From NCBI GenBank assembly GCA_041600415.1, contig JBFIKF010000003.1:310001-374000 (forward strand): a stretch of 64,000 nucleotides of DNA, in the 5' to 3' direction. This document shows positions 42,672 through 51,610 of the stretch, piece after piece; positions within the stretch are counted from its first letter, which is position 1; each line of letters begins with the position of its first letter. The notes under the pieces were generated by a model. The model was not told where the DNA came from and searched no databases. It was given only the letters and a program-made list of their open reading frames with translations. Made by a program: the position numbers and the translations under genes. Origin of the DNA: JBFJKD01 sp041600415. GTDB taxonomy: Bacteria; Pseudomonadota; Gammaproteobacteria; Pseudomonadales; Porticoccaceae.

Positions 42672-42875
42672 TTACTGCTGCATTTGCTGGTCCATTTGCG
42701 CGCTGCGTTTTTCCAGGTCGGCTTGCAGTTGCTCCTGCACAGCGCGGGCGCGGTCGAGCTGTTCGCCGTAAAGCACCTCGCCGATGGCCTCGGGCTCCGG
42801 CTGCGGTTCGCGCACCTTGCACATCACCACATACACCGGTACGGCGATTAACAGCGCCAGCAGTACTTTTTTCAC
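42672..42875 (-). CDS. Small membrane-anchored coiled-coil protein, 67 residues
   Basis: GTG start at 42875 with AGGGG nine bases upstream. One N-terminal membrane segment (KKVLLALLIAVPVYVVM), a Pro/Glu stretch (REPQPEPEAIGE) and a Gln/Glu-rich helix at the end. Could be an inner-membrane peptide or a lipoprotein-like spacer (Cys19 is near the segment). Function not known. Confidence 0.55.
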   Translation of the reverse strand: MKKVLLALLIAVPVYVVMCKVREPQPEPEAIGEVLYGEQLDRARAVQEQLQADLEKRSAQMDQQMQQ

Positions 42876-43041
42876 CCTTCAGCCCCTGTTTTGTTGTGCC
42901 CACGACACCGTTGAGACCCCGCCTGCGTTGAAACAGCCGTCTTTCTGCGCAGGCTTAATTTGTCAATGTAACCGGTTTTAAATTGAATGTCCGGTCAACA
43001 AATCGCTTACAATACACGACTTTTTTACCTGAGGGGGTCAC

Positions 43042-44367
43042 ATGGGAGCGCGCAAATACTGGTTTTTCGTCGTCACCGCTATTATCGCCGGTCTACCGGG
43101 TTTCGTGCTAGCCAGTGGTATCAATCTGGAGGGCGTAGGGATTCGCGCCGTCAGCATGGGTGGTGCATTTATTGCGGTGGCCGACGATGAATCCGCCATC
43201 TACTGGAACCCGGCGGGGTTAACCCAACTGCGTGGTTCCGGTCTGTCTTTCGGCGTGTACTCCATGAGTTCCACCATGAGCGACCGGGATGGGGCCAGCA
43301 ACAACTCGGTACTGGATGGTTCCTTCGACCCCAATAAAGGGGACACTTTTCCGGCATTCGTCGAGACTGAGCCACAAAATTTCGATGACACGGAGGAGAA
43401 CTGGCCCGGGGCAGGCACCATGCCGTCGTTTATGTATTATAAAAATTTCGGCCGCTATACCCTGGCCGGTGGTGTGTACGGGGTAGGCGGCGCGTACTCC
43501 ATGTACGACGATGTTATCTACGATCCCAGCAACAACGCCCGCATTGACGCGGACGTGTTCGCCATTTTCGGGGTAATGGCCTTTAACGCCTCCATCGGCT
43601 ATCAGCTCACCGACCAGTTAAGTGTGGGCCTGGGTTTGGAGTTGTTGCACAGCGATTTCCGCGTGGATGTGGACAAGGACTATTTGGACGCGACAGGAGA
43701 GCCGGGAAACTACGAATACAAGGCCAAGGTGCGGGAGCACGGCTACGGCTTTCAGGGCAATCTCGGTTTGCTGTACAAGGTCAATGAAAAATTTAGCATC
43801 GGTCTTGATTACAAAACCGGCAGCAGTTACGACCTGGAGGGCGAGACCAAGGTCAAACTGCGGGGCCCGGGTGCACCGTTTCAGAGCAGCGAAAAAACCG
43901 ATAGCCGTACTGAGTTCAAGTACGCGCCCTCGCTGGGTATCGGCTTTGCCTATCGCCCGCAACCGACGCTGACACTGGCTGCGGACGTGGTTGTCGCCGA
44001 CTGGCGAGATTTCAAATGGATGGGCTCCACCGCCGTCTACGACGAGCAGGGGCCGCTGCTGCAAAATGCCGATGGGGACCCGGACTGGCGCCTGGCCTAC
44101 TCCTATCACGTTGGCGCGGAGTGGCGCTATTCCAGCCGCTACACGTTGCGCGCTGGCGTGCTGTGGGAAGAGTCCGGGGTGCCCTCCGACTTTGAGGGTT
44201 TGACGACCACCACCATCGGCGATATCCGCTTTCTCAACTTTGGCCTTGGCGTGCAACACGAAAAGTGGAAAGTGGATTATCTGGTGGGCGGTATGTGGGG
44301 CGACAACGACCGCGGCGTCGAACACTTCTGCCTGGATCTGGGTGTGCAATTTTCCCGCTCGCTGTAA
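43042..44367 (+). CDS. FadL/OmpP1-family outer membrane transporter
   Basis: 441-residue beta-barrel that carries long-chain fatty acids or other hydrophobic compounds across the outer membrane. Signal peptide to about residue 24 (FVLAS), then the family N-terminus SGINLEGVGIRAVSMGGAFI and AVADDESAIYWNPAGL (the S3-kink/NPA motif), and a C-terminal strand ending LGVQFSRSL. The strong GAGGGGG site precedes the ATG. It faces the terpene/sterol-like operon in converging orientation and may supply hydrophobic substrates to these catabolic genes. Confidence 0.93.
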   Translation: MGARKYWFFVVTAIIAGLPGFVLASGINLEGVGIRAVSMGGAFIAVADDESAIYWNPAGLTQLRGSGLSFGVYSMSSTMSDRDGASNNSVLDGSFDPNKGDTFPAFVETEPQNFDDTEENWPGAGTMPSFMYYKNFGRYTLAGGVYGVGGAYSMYDDVIYDPSNNARIDADVFAIFGVMAFNASIGYQLTDQLSVGLGLELLHSDFRVDVDKDYLDATGEPGNYEYKAKVREHGYGFQGNLGLLYKVNEKFSIGLDYKTGSSYDLEGETKVKLRGPGAPFQSSEKTDSRTEFKYAPSLGIGFAYRPQPTLTLAADVVVADWRDFKWMGSTAVYDEQGPLLQNADGDPDWRLAYSYHVGAEWRYSSRYTLRAGVLWEESGVPSDFEGLTTTTIGDIRFLNFGLGVQHEKWKVDYLVGGMWGDNDRGVEHFCLDLGVQFSRSL

Positions 44368-44386
44368 CCTCCCTCATCACTTGTAA

Positions 44387-44414
44387 CCGGACACGACCCC
44401 TGTGTCGTGTCCGG
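44387..44414. terminator. Bidirectional hairpin between convergent genes
   Basis: Perfect 11-bp stem CCGGACACGAC/GTCGTGTCCGG with loop CCCTGT, 20 bases after the FadL stop and ahead of the convergent gene at 44577. No T-run on either side. Confidence 0.55.
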
Positions 44415-44576
44415 CAGCGCGCCGACGAGAACTGCTGGTAATCCTTCCATAGTTATACTCCTGATTCTTTATCCCCTGCCGCTTTGACCGGCGCGGCGTC
44501 TGATTAGTTGCCCTTGACCCGGGCGCGCGTTGATCGACAGCTGTCGCTCCCTGGTCGGCCCTTACGCTCTGAACCC

Positions 44577-46250
44577 TTAACAACAACTGCAGCTGGGTGG
44601 GGCGGCAGGTTTGTACTGTTTTTTTGTCGCGGTTTCGATCGCAGCGGCACCGGGCGCGAGGGATGGGGCACGACGACTCCCCCCGTTATTCAGGGTATTA
44701 CGTTTCCTCTCCATTTCACTATGCTCAGATCCGGTATTCGTTATTCTGAAACGATGCTCGCCAACGGTTGAGTTGATCGCTATGGTGTCGCCTCCCACTA
44801 CGCCCCAATCCTTGTAGAGCTGATCATCGCAATATATTTGCACCGTGGCTGGATCGCGCAGCTGAGTTACACGCCAGCTGGTGGGACTGCCACGGCGGGC
44901 AGAAGTCGCTGCATAGGTCGAAACGTGTAAAGTACCATCCCTGGTATCGTTGCTCGCCGCGCTAATACCCAATATTGGAAAATCGACACCCTCGACCGTG
45001 GGTAAATCAAACTGTCCATTGCGACTGCCTTTGTAAATGTTGCTCCAGGCTCCCGGCCCTCCGATCTCGCTCAAAATCATTAGACCATTTAACTGGCCGC
45101 GCGGATGGGGCTCGGCAAGGCCAAAACCCCAGGCGAAACGATCTTCATCATCACCGAAAAAATTTGGGCCCCATTCTCGCTCCGCGACGGTCTTTAAACG
45201 AATTTCGGTGGTCGCGTCTCCAACTTCGCGGGCCAGCATCATGGTCATGGTTATCCAGCGCGGATCGTCAAATGCCTGCACCAACGATTTGGTGCGGTCG
45301 TTCCAGCCAAGCGCGTTGATCCCGGCTTCGTAGAGCTGCAAACCAAACTCCGGCGCCTGGGGATATAAATAAAATAACGGCGCCAACATGGAGTAACCGC
45401 TTAACCCGGGCGGTGGCGAATAAGCAAATTTCTTCAAGGGATCGTAATAAAATGCAAACGAGGTGATATCACCGCGCGCATTGCGTGTAGTGAAGTGTTT
45501 TTTTGCATATTCTATCCATTGGTCGTACACCCAATGAGAATTTCCGCCAAATAATTTGTCGTACAATTGCAGGCTTAGCCCCGCCGCACTCAAACAGTAG
45601 GGCCAAATTTTGGTGTTTTCACACTGAGCGCCTTGTGGGCGTTCCGACCATTGATCGGCAATAAACTCCGTAATACTGTGCTGTGTCCATTGAAACATCC
45701 GATCGTTATAACCGGTAACTTCAAAGGGTTTTTCCCACTTATCGTTGCCGGATACGTAGGAATAACTCCCCAACAACAAATTAAAAAAACCGCGAAAAAA
45801 CAAATTACCATCGGCGCCAATCGGATCCGGTTGCAACCCCCAGGGTTCGACACCATTCGCAGTCCAACCCGGCGGATCGTAACGGCCACGCATATGCTCT
45901 GGCATAAACACCAGCCATTCGGGTGGATATTTATCCTGATGCGGCGAGTGACCGATATAAGTCAACCAATCTATAGCACCCCAATAGGTGGCGTAACGCC
46001 CAACCAGTTCGTCGGCGATACGCGTGTACACTTCTCGCCACGCCGGGGTTTGATCGGCCATCAGTGGCAAGGCATAGGAGGTTTCGCTTAAGTCAAAACG
46101 GGGAAAACTGCACATAGGAGGCGTGGTGTAACGGTCCCACCAGGGCAGGGGCTCGCCGCTACTACTCCAGTCATCCTGTGTCGTGGCTTTGTCCCAAATG
46201 TGCCGCAACCAGCCACACGCCCTTGGATTAAGCCCCTCTAGCGCGTTCAT
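44577..46250 (-). CDS. Linalool dehydratase/isomerase (Ldi)-family protein
   Basis: 557-residue protein similar to Castellaniella linalool dehydratase-isomerase over its helical core. The active-site pair CX8C (Cys210, Cys219 in CENTKIWPYC), the following LSLQLYDKLFG, the preceding NLLLGSYSYVSG and the tyrosine FYYDP (Tyr269) align with Ldi landmarks recalled from memory. The Ldi histidine of GHLNL is Phe here, so the substrate or reaction probably differs. The chain is some 150 residues longer than Ldi, with an N-terminal domain, a C-terminal beta-rich extension (from about residue 420) and a Cys-rich tail. Its ATG overlaps the SCP2-like stop (ATGA). Confidence 0.7.
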   Translation of the reverse strand: MNALEGLNPRACGWLRHIWDKATTQDDWSSSGEPLPWWDRYTTPPMCSFPRFDLSETSYALPLMADQTPAWREVYTRIADELVGRYATYWGAIDWLTYIGHSPHQDKYPPEWLVFMPEHMRGRYDPPGWTANGVEPWGLQPDPIGADGNLFFRGFFNLLLGSYSYVSGNDKWEKPFEVTGYNDRMFQWTQHSITEFIADQWSERPQGAQCENTKIWPYCLSAAGLSLQLYDKLFGGNSHWVYDQWIEYAKKHFTTRNARGDITSFAFYYDPLKKFAYSPPPGLSGYSMLAPLFYLYPQAPEFGLQLYEAGINALGWNDRTKSLVQAFDDPRWITMTMMLAREVGDATTEIRLKTVAEREWGPNFFGDDEDRFAWGFGLAEPHPRGQLNGLMILSEIGGPGAWSNIYKGSRNGQFDLPTVEGVDFPILGISAASNDTRDGTLHVSTYAATSARRGSPTSWRVTQLRDPATVQIYCDDQLYKDWGVVGGDTIAINSTVGEHRFRITNTGSEHSEMERKRNTLNNGGSRRAPSLAPGAAAIETATKKQYKPAAPPSCSCC

Positions 46251-46861
46251 GCCGATGTCTCCGAGGTATTTGTCGGAACATCACAGGGGATATCAATGAC
46301 GTGCTGAAAACTTAAGGGCTTATTGGGCACCGCCGCGCCTTGCCCAACCTGCCACATCACTAATTTTTCGCGCTGCCGAACGGCTGCAATCCAGGCGGAG
46401 TCCAGTGCCTCAACCGCAGGCTGCCGCGTAATACGACCCGCCACCTCACTGTTTGGGTTGTGCGCGATATAGCTGTCGGGCAGGTCGCAACGAGGCGTTT
46501 TGCGCCACGGTAAAAAGCCAAACACCAATTCGTAAAACCATAGAACCGTGGTGGGATCGCCCCGCAACTCAATGGTTCTGCGCGCCAAACCGTCAACAAT
46601 CCGTTCAACCGCGTTTGCGGCCAGCAAAATTCGTACGCCTTGCCCGGCGGCGCTGAACATTAATGTGCAGTCTGCCTGGGAGGATCTGCCGCCGCGAGAA
46701 GATATCTGACGATTCCGAAAAGTATAACTACGTCCAACCCCGTCTTTAGTGACGACGGCAAAAACGAGATCTCGGGTCAACTGCCGACGCAGACGTACAC
46801 TTAAATGACTCGCGAGCGCGAGCTGAATACCGACTAGCCAGAGTAGACAACGTAAAGCCAT
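46247..46861 (-). CDS. SCP2 sterol-transfer-like domain protein
   Basis: 204-residue protein with an N-terminal hydrophobic helix (CLLWLVGIQLALA) and an SCP2-like domain at about residues 30-130: ADCTLMFSAAGQGVRILL, then ERIVDGLARRTIELRGDPT, matching the lipid-binding SCP2 pattern. Such proteins carry sterols or other hydrophobic acyl-type molecules. It is the first gene of a two-gene operon with the Ldi-family enzyme (four-base overlap) and has a strong GAGGAG six bases before the ATG, so it may present a lipophilic substrate to that enzyme. Confidence 0.65.
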   Translation of the reverse strand: MALRCLLWLVGIQLALASHLSVRLRRQLTRDLVFAVVTKDGVGRSYTFRNRQISSRGGRSSQADCTLMFSAAGQGVRILLAANAVERIVDGLARRTIELRGDPTTVLWFYELVFGFLPWRKTPRCDLPDSYIAHNPNSEVAGRITRQPAVEALDSAWIAAVRQREKLVMWQVGQGAAVPNKPLSFQHVIDIPCDVPTNTSETSA

Positions 46862-47067
46862 GCTGCTCTCCTCAAAAATCCATTACTCTGTCATCCTGCC
46901 ATATCTACTGTGCTACTGTCACACCTGCTACCCGTCGCCGAAAAAGCAACTCTTATATATCCATATTTCAACAAGTTAACCGCTCAATGGGGCAAAACCC
47001 CGGCGCCGAATGCACTTCGCTTAGTCGTCGAACGCTCCCGGCGCTCCTGAAAGCATCGCCCAAAACC

Positions 47068-47187
47068 TTAAAAAGGAATGGATGTCGACACGCGACCGGA
47101 GGCCCCGCCATCGCCGCCTTGTCCCGAAATACTTACGCAACCCGCCAAAAGCAATACGCCGATTAAAACTGCCAACACGCCTTTCAT
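47068..47187 (-). CDS. Small lipoprotein, 39 residues (entericidin-like)
   Basis: ATG at 47187 (seven bases after AAGGA) to TAA at 47068. The peptide MKGVLAVLIGVLLLAGC has a lipobox LAGC with Cys17; the mature lipopeptide is 23 residues, glycine- and serine-rich (GQGGDGGASGRVSTSIPF). Tiny lipoproteins of this shape are called entericidins when linked to stress control, but here there is no partner to support that. Divergent from the coiled-coil gene at 47415. Confidence 0.65.
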   Translation of the reverse strand: MKGVLAVLIGVLLLAGCVSISGQGGDGGASGRVSTSIPF

Positions 47188-47414
47188 GTCATTTCCTTGC
47201 CGGACAATTAATTTTTGGATCATAGTCGAATTCACTTTAACTCGCACAGCATTCTTCAGTTGATCTGCGACAACGCGAAGAGATATTGAGTCGATATAGT
47301 ATGTACGCGATCGTCATCTGTGGTCATTAACTGGTCACATATTTACTCCGCTCAACGGTTTTTTCCACGGACAGACTCCGTAGAGCTAATCAGCCAAAAA
47401 CAGAGGATTACGCG

Positions 47415-47678
47415 ATGAGTGACGTCAAGGCAGGTATCGACAAGATGCTCAACGAATTAAGGAAAGAGCGAGATGACCTACGGGTGAAACTGCATCTCGC
47501 CAAAATGGAAGCTGGCGACGAGTGGAAAAAGCTCGACGCCAAGTTAATGAAACTCGAGGCCAAAACTAAAGAATTGGCAACTGCTACGGCGGATGCTTCA
47601 AAAGATATTGGGGCCGCGGCGAAAATACTTGGGGAAGAAATTAGCAGCGGATTCAAAAAAATCGCTAAACATCTTTGA
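47415..47678 (+). CDS. Coiled-coil stress protein, 87 residues
   Basis: Highly charged helical protein with heptad-like runs (LRKERDDLRVKLHLAKMEAG, DEWKKLDAKLMKLEAK) and the conserved end DASKDIGAAAKILGEEISSG. I recall similar proteins annotated as sll1863-family stress response proteins. No signal or membrane segment; probably cytoplasmic. AGAGGA sits before the ATG. Confidence 0.75.
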   Translation: MSDVKAGIDKMLNELRKERDDLRVKLHLAKMEAGDEWKKLDAKLMKLEAKTKELATATADASKDIGAAAKILGEEISSGFKKIAKHL

Positions 47679-48101
47679 GCGAAAATTCAAGTGAGTACGC
47701 CTGCCCCATCGGCTGTTTGCTGGCCAAGTGCACACCGATCCACGGTCGGTCGTTGGTAACCGCATCAGATTCCAACGGGCCTGTGAGCTGCGTGGCGACT
47801 TTGCCATACCGGTTTCCGCCCGAATCCTGGTGCGACAAACATCATTCCTCCACCAATACGTTCGCGAGGGTGCGCGAGCCCTATAGTATCTTTGAAAACG
47901 TTTGCTGAATTAGTAAAAAGCAGTTGCTATATTCGTCCGACCACCACCGACCAATATCACCTGACCTGCCAATACTTCTAGACTTTCAATAGTTACGGCC
48001 TGGCATTGCTGCTAACTTGTCAACGATTACAAGGTGCCGTAGTCTTGGATACACTCAAGGTGTATCCCTCAGCGCCTTTCATCTGGAGATAGAAGATAAC
48101 A
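47679..48101. other. Gene-free stretch before the HsaA-like flavoprotein
   Basis: About 420 bases. Short frames on both strands near 47600-47910 have no features of real genes. AT-richer than the flanking genes; presumably carries the promoter of the gene at 48102. No clear hairpin or operator was recognised. Confidence 0.5.
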
Positions 48102-49295
48102 ATGAGTACAGCAATAGATAGTCGCTCCCCGAAAGCGCCCTGCGCAGAATCCTTACTTTTCGATGGCATCAAAGCACTTGAACCACAAATCAGGGCGGCG
48201 GCCGACTCGATCGAGGCCGAAGGCTGTCTGCCTGACGATCTGGTGGAAGCCTTGCGTGCTACGGGTCTGTTTCGCGCGTCGTGGCCGCGCTCCATGGGCG
48301 GACTCGAACTGGATCCCATGGCGCAGATCAGGGTTCTCGAAGAATTGTCGCGGATCGATGGATCGGTTGGATGGGTTGGCACTTTCGCCGCAATAGGGGG
48401 ACTGATTGCCGCAACCATCGACCCGGTTGAGGCGAAGGCGTTGTTTCCTAACCCGGATGTTGTTCCAGCGGGGCAATATTCGCCAAGGGGGCATGCCGAG
48501 CGCGTAGAGGGTGGCTATCGGGTTAATGGTAGATGGTCTTTTGGCAGTGGTTGTATGCATGCCGAGGTAATAACCGCGGGATGTTTTGTCACTGTGAATG
48601 GCGAAATCCAGATGCGTGACAGCGGAATGCCGGAGGTGTGTTCGGTGATGGTGCCGAAGACTAGCGTCACTATCCTGCGCGATAGTTGGAACGTGTCGGG
48701 TATGCGCGGCACGGGCAGCTACGATTACACCATGACCGACGTGTTCGTGCCGGCCGGCCATGTCTCTGACTCAAGTTACTCGGCGTATCACGACGGCCCG
48801 CTATATAAATTTCCCGCCTTATTTCTGTTCTCCCACGCGCCGATTCCCCTGGGCATCGCGCGGGCCGCCCTTGACTATCTCTATGAACTCGGTGACACCA
48901 AACGTGTGCAACCGAGCAATCGCCTGTTTAAGGAACAGGGTGAGGCCCACGAGGTGCTAGCCCGATCGGAGGCAGCGCTGCGTTCCGCCCGGGCCTGGGT
49001 CTTCGAGGTTATTGAGGATATTTGGGATACAGCCTGCCGTGGGGAAGAAATATCGAAGCAGCAGCGGGCCTTGTTCCGTCTGTGCCTGGTGGAGGTATCG
49101 CGCGTAGCCCGCGATGTGGTGCTGCGGATACACGACGTGATCGGCTCCACCGCGATTCGCTCAAATAGCCCCATCGATCGACTACTGCGAGATATCAATG
49201 TTGTGTGCGCGCATATTGTAGTGCAGCAAAAAATGTATCGACCCGTGGGCAAAGTTTTGTTCGGGCTCGAGGTTAAAAATGATCCTTTCTTTTAA
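48102..49295 (+). CDS. HsaA-like flavoprotein of the acyl-CoA dehydrogenase superfamily
   Basis: 397-residue protein of the acyl-CoA dehydrogenase fold, group D flavin monooxygenase type (HsaA, HpaH, C2-type hydroxylases) rather than a true dehydrogenase. The N-terminal domain reads ASWPRSMGGLELDPMAQIRV, then DGSVGWVGTFAAIG, the middle barrel contains WNVSGMRGTGSYDYTMTDVF, and the C-terminal helical half lacks the EGT catalytic segment of dehydrogenases. These use reduced flavin from a partner reductase to hydroxylate aromatic substrates such as steroid intermediates; no reductase gene is adjacent. It is followed by a crotonase 80 bases downstream. Confidence 0.75.
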   Translation: MSTAIDSRSPKAPCAESLLFDGIKALEPQIRAAADSIEAEGCLPDDLVEALRATGLFRASWPRSMGGLELDPMAQIRVLEELSRIDGSVGWVGTFAAIGGLIAATIDPVEAKALFPNPDVVPAGQYSPRGHAERVEGGYRVNGRWSFGSGCMHAEVITAGCFVTVNGEIQMRDSGMPEVCSVMVPKTSVTILRDSWNVSGMRGTGSYDYTMTDVFVPAGHVSDSSYSAYHDGPLYKFPALFLFSHAPIPLGIARAALDYLYELGDTKRVQPSNRLFKEQGEAHEVLARSEAALRSARAWVFEVIEDIWDTACRGEEISKQQRALFRLCLVEVSRVARDVVLRIHDVIGSTAIRSNSPIDRLLRDINVVCAHIVVQQKMYRPVGKVLFGLEVKNDPFF

Positions 49296-49375
49296 GTCGA
49301 GCTGATGAGTCGAGCTGATAATTTTTAATTCGAGCTTATAAAAAAGCCGAGTCGTAAACTTCTGGAGTGAGCACC

Positions 49376-50191
49376 ATGTCTGCAATCGTTTTACAGTACG
49401 AGAAGCGCAACCATATTGCGTACATCACTTTTAACCGCCCCGAACGTCGCAACGCCATGAATCCGGAAATGATTTGTCGACTGGCTGATGCGTGGGAAGA
49501 TTTTGCGGCGGACGACGATATGCGTGTTGCCCTGGTCACCGGGGCGGGCACCGAGGCCTTTACCGCAGGCGCGGATTTAAAAACCATGATCCCGCTACTG
49601 TCGGGAGCGCGGGAGCCGGAAGATGAGTGGGACTATCGCCTGCTCGCCGACGATCAGCAGGTGAGCCGCGCGGCAACCCTTAAAAATTCGACCCTCTACA
49701 AACCCATTGTCGCTGCTATTAACGGTCCCTGCCTCGGCGCTGGGTCGGAACTGCTACAGGCGATTGATATACGCATTGCCGGAGAGCGGGCGAGCTTCGC
49801 GGTCAACGAGGTTGCCCTCGGCTTTATGCCCGGTGGCGGGTCGGCGGTGCGTCTGGCACGCCAGATTCCGTACTGCATGGCCATGCAGTTTTTGCTGGTT
49901 GCCGACAAGATCGGTGCTCAGGATGCGCATCGCATGGGCTTCGTCAACGAAGTTGTCCCGGTTGCCGAGGTGTTAGCCCGTGCCCAATGGTACGCAGAGC
50001 GAATTGCGGCAAATGGCCCGCTGGCCGTTCGCAAGACCAAGGAAACCGTGTTGCGAACCCTGGGCTTGCCATGGGAAGAGGCGTATCAAATTGAGGCGGA
50101 GAATGGCGTGATTACTATGAACAGCGAGGATGCCCGCGAAGGACCACTCGCGTTCGCGGAAAAACGCCCGCCGCAGTTTAAGGGAAGATAG
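49376..50191 (+). CDS. Enoyl-CoA hydratase (crotonase family)
   Basis: 271-residue crotonase. Both catalytic glutamates are present: GAGSELLQAIDI and FAVNEVALGF. TAGADL and MPGGGSAVRLARQIP are the CoA and oxyanion elements. The ATG at 49376 follows GGAGTG; a GTG at 49367 lies within that site. Downstream of the HsaA-like gene in the same direction, so probably a small catabolic operon of unknown substrate. Confidence 0.88.
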   Translation: MSAIVLQYEKRNHIAYITFNRPERRNAMNPEMICRLADAWEDFAADDDMRVALVTGAGTEAFTAGADLKTMIPLLSGAREPEDEWDYRLLADDQQVSRAATLKNSTLYKPIVAAINGPCLGAGSELLQAIDIRIAGERASFAVNEVALGFMPGGGSAVRLARQIPYCMAMQFLLVADKIGAQDAHRMGFVNEVVPVAEVLARAQWYAERIAANGPLAVRKTKETVLRTLGLPWEEAYQIEAENGVITMNSEDAREGPLAFAEKRPPQFKGR

Positions 50192-50341
50192 TCAGAACTG
50201 CGGGACTTCTACAAACATTAATTGCAATTGCCCTGATACCTAACGCCAAAATCCAAATACGTAGCGCCAAAGTATAGACGGCACACTAACATCTGCATTT
50301 TCGCCCTGCAGTTTACAATTCAAGCAATGACTACTAATTAC

Positions 50342-51232
50342 TCAGATGCTTTGCAGTGCTTTTGATGCTTCGATTTTATCCTCTGTCATCGTTTCAAAAT
50401 CACTGGCGTTGTGGCGTTCCCGCAACTGTGTTTCCAGCGGACCCCAGGTGCGATTGACCATTTTTCCGCGTTTTACAGCGTTTCTCAACTCGATTTCTCG
50501 CGTCCACCGATTGACATGCGTGTAAGACTGCGCGTCCAGAAATTCGGCCGCTTCGTAGATGGCGTTAGATACCAGCGCGCCGTACCAGGGCCAGATTGCC
50601 ATATCGGCAATGGAGTACTCAGCGCCACACATGTACTGATGATCGGCCAGATGTCGGTCCAGCACATCCAGCTGACGTTTTATCTCCATCGTATAGCGGT
50701 TAATGGCATATTCAATTTTTTCGGGCGCGTACGCATAAAAATGTCCAAAGCCGCCACCCAGGTAGGGGGCACTGCCCATTTGCCAGAACAACCACGAAAG
50801 ACATTCCGCGCGACCCGCCGGATCAGAGGGTATAAACGCGTTAAATTTTTCAGCCAGGTACAACAGGATGGCCCCCGACTCAAACACCCGGGTAGGAGGC
50901 GAAGTGCTGTGGTCCCACATGGCAGGAATTTTGGAATTGGGGTTGGCTGCCACAAAGCCGCTGCTAAACTGCTCACCCTCCAAAATATCAATCAAATGGG
51001 CGTCGTACTCGGCGCCGCTATGCCCGAGCGCCAGCAGTTCTTCCAGCAGGATTGTGACCTTCACTCCGTTGGGAGTCCCCAGGGAATACAGCTGAATGGG
51101 GTGCTTACCCACCGGCAAAGCCCTGTCGTGAGTAGCGCCGGCTACGGGGCGATTGATATTCGCGAATCTGCCACCACTCGTGGATTCCCATTGCCAGACT
51201 CTGGGAGGAGTGTACGACCGGAGCTCATTCAT
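50342..51232 (-). CDS. yghU: Glutathione S-transferase family protein (YghU type)
   Basis: 296-residue protein of the disulfide-bond-oxidoreductase GST group (E. coli YghU, 288 residues). The thioredoxin-like domain has LYSLGTPNGVKVTILLEEL (the T-P-N glutathione site), then SKIPAMWDH and FESGAILLYLAEKF. The helical C-terminal domain includes GHFYAYAP and YSIADMAIWPWYGAL. These enzymes reduce disulfides with two bound glutathiones. AAGG precedes the ATG at 51232. Confidence 0.92.
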   Translation of the reverse strand: MNELRSYTPPRVWQWESTSGGRFANINRPVAGATHDRALPVGKHPIQLYSLGTPNGVKVTILLEELLALGHSGAEYDAHLIDILEGEQFSSGFVAANPNSKIPAMWDHSTSPPTRVFESGAILLYLAEKFNAFIPSDPAGRAECLSWLFWQMGSAPYLGGGFGHFYAYAPEKIEYAINRYTMEIKRQLDVLDRHLADHQYMCGAEYSIADMAIWPWYGALVSNAIYEAAEFLDAQSYTHVNRWTREIELRNAVKRGKMVNRTWGPLETQLRERHNASDFETMTEDKIEASKALQSI

Positions 51233-51610
51233 AACAGATACCTTTTTTGGCGTTCCTGTTTAAAACCGTTGAATCTGAAATACTCCGTTTGACCACAGAG
51301 CTTTCCCGCTGTGACGCCAGCGCCGAGCCCACCACCGGAACCGGAGTAATCCCGCACTGACGATATTGTCGTCGATACTTTGTCGCCGATACTACCCGCT
51401 GCCAATTGTCCTGTCGAATACTCGCTTATAGTGCAATGCGCCCGATGACACGCTCTCGTTGCGCGGCGCGACGTGCACAGGTCACAGGGATTGAAATAAG
51501 CTGTTGCCCAAACTACTAAAGGTGTTTACGCTGGCATTGCCCTGTTTATCGGTGCGACCTTTGGGCAGTTCTGTCCGCACCTTACCTGCTGGGCCCAGGT
51601 ATTCAACAAC
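51233..51610. other. Divergent gene-free region between yghU and the PAP2 gene
   Basis: About 380 bases; presumably both promoters. No recognisable operator, hairpin or small gene was seen. Confidence 0.5.

Noticed and set aside
47675..47908. 77-residue open frame downstream of the coiled-coil gene
   Set aside because: Starts inside the preceding gene, has no ribosome site and no family features; an equally long frame exists on the other strand.
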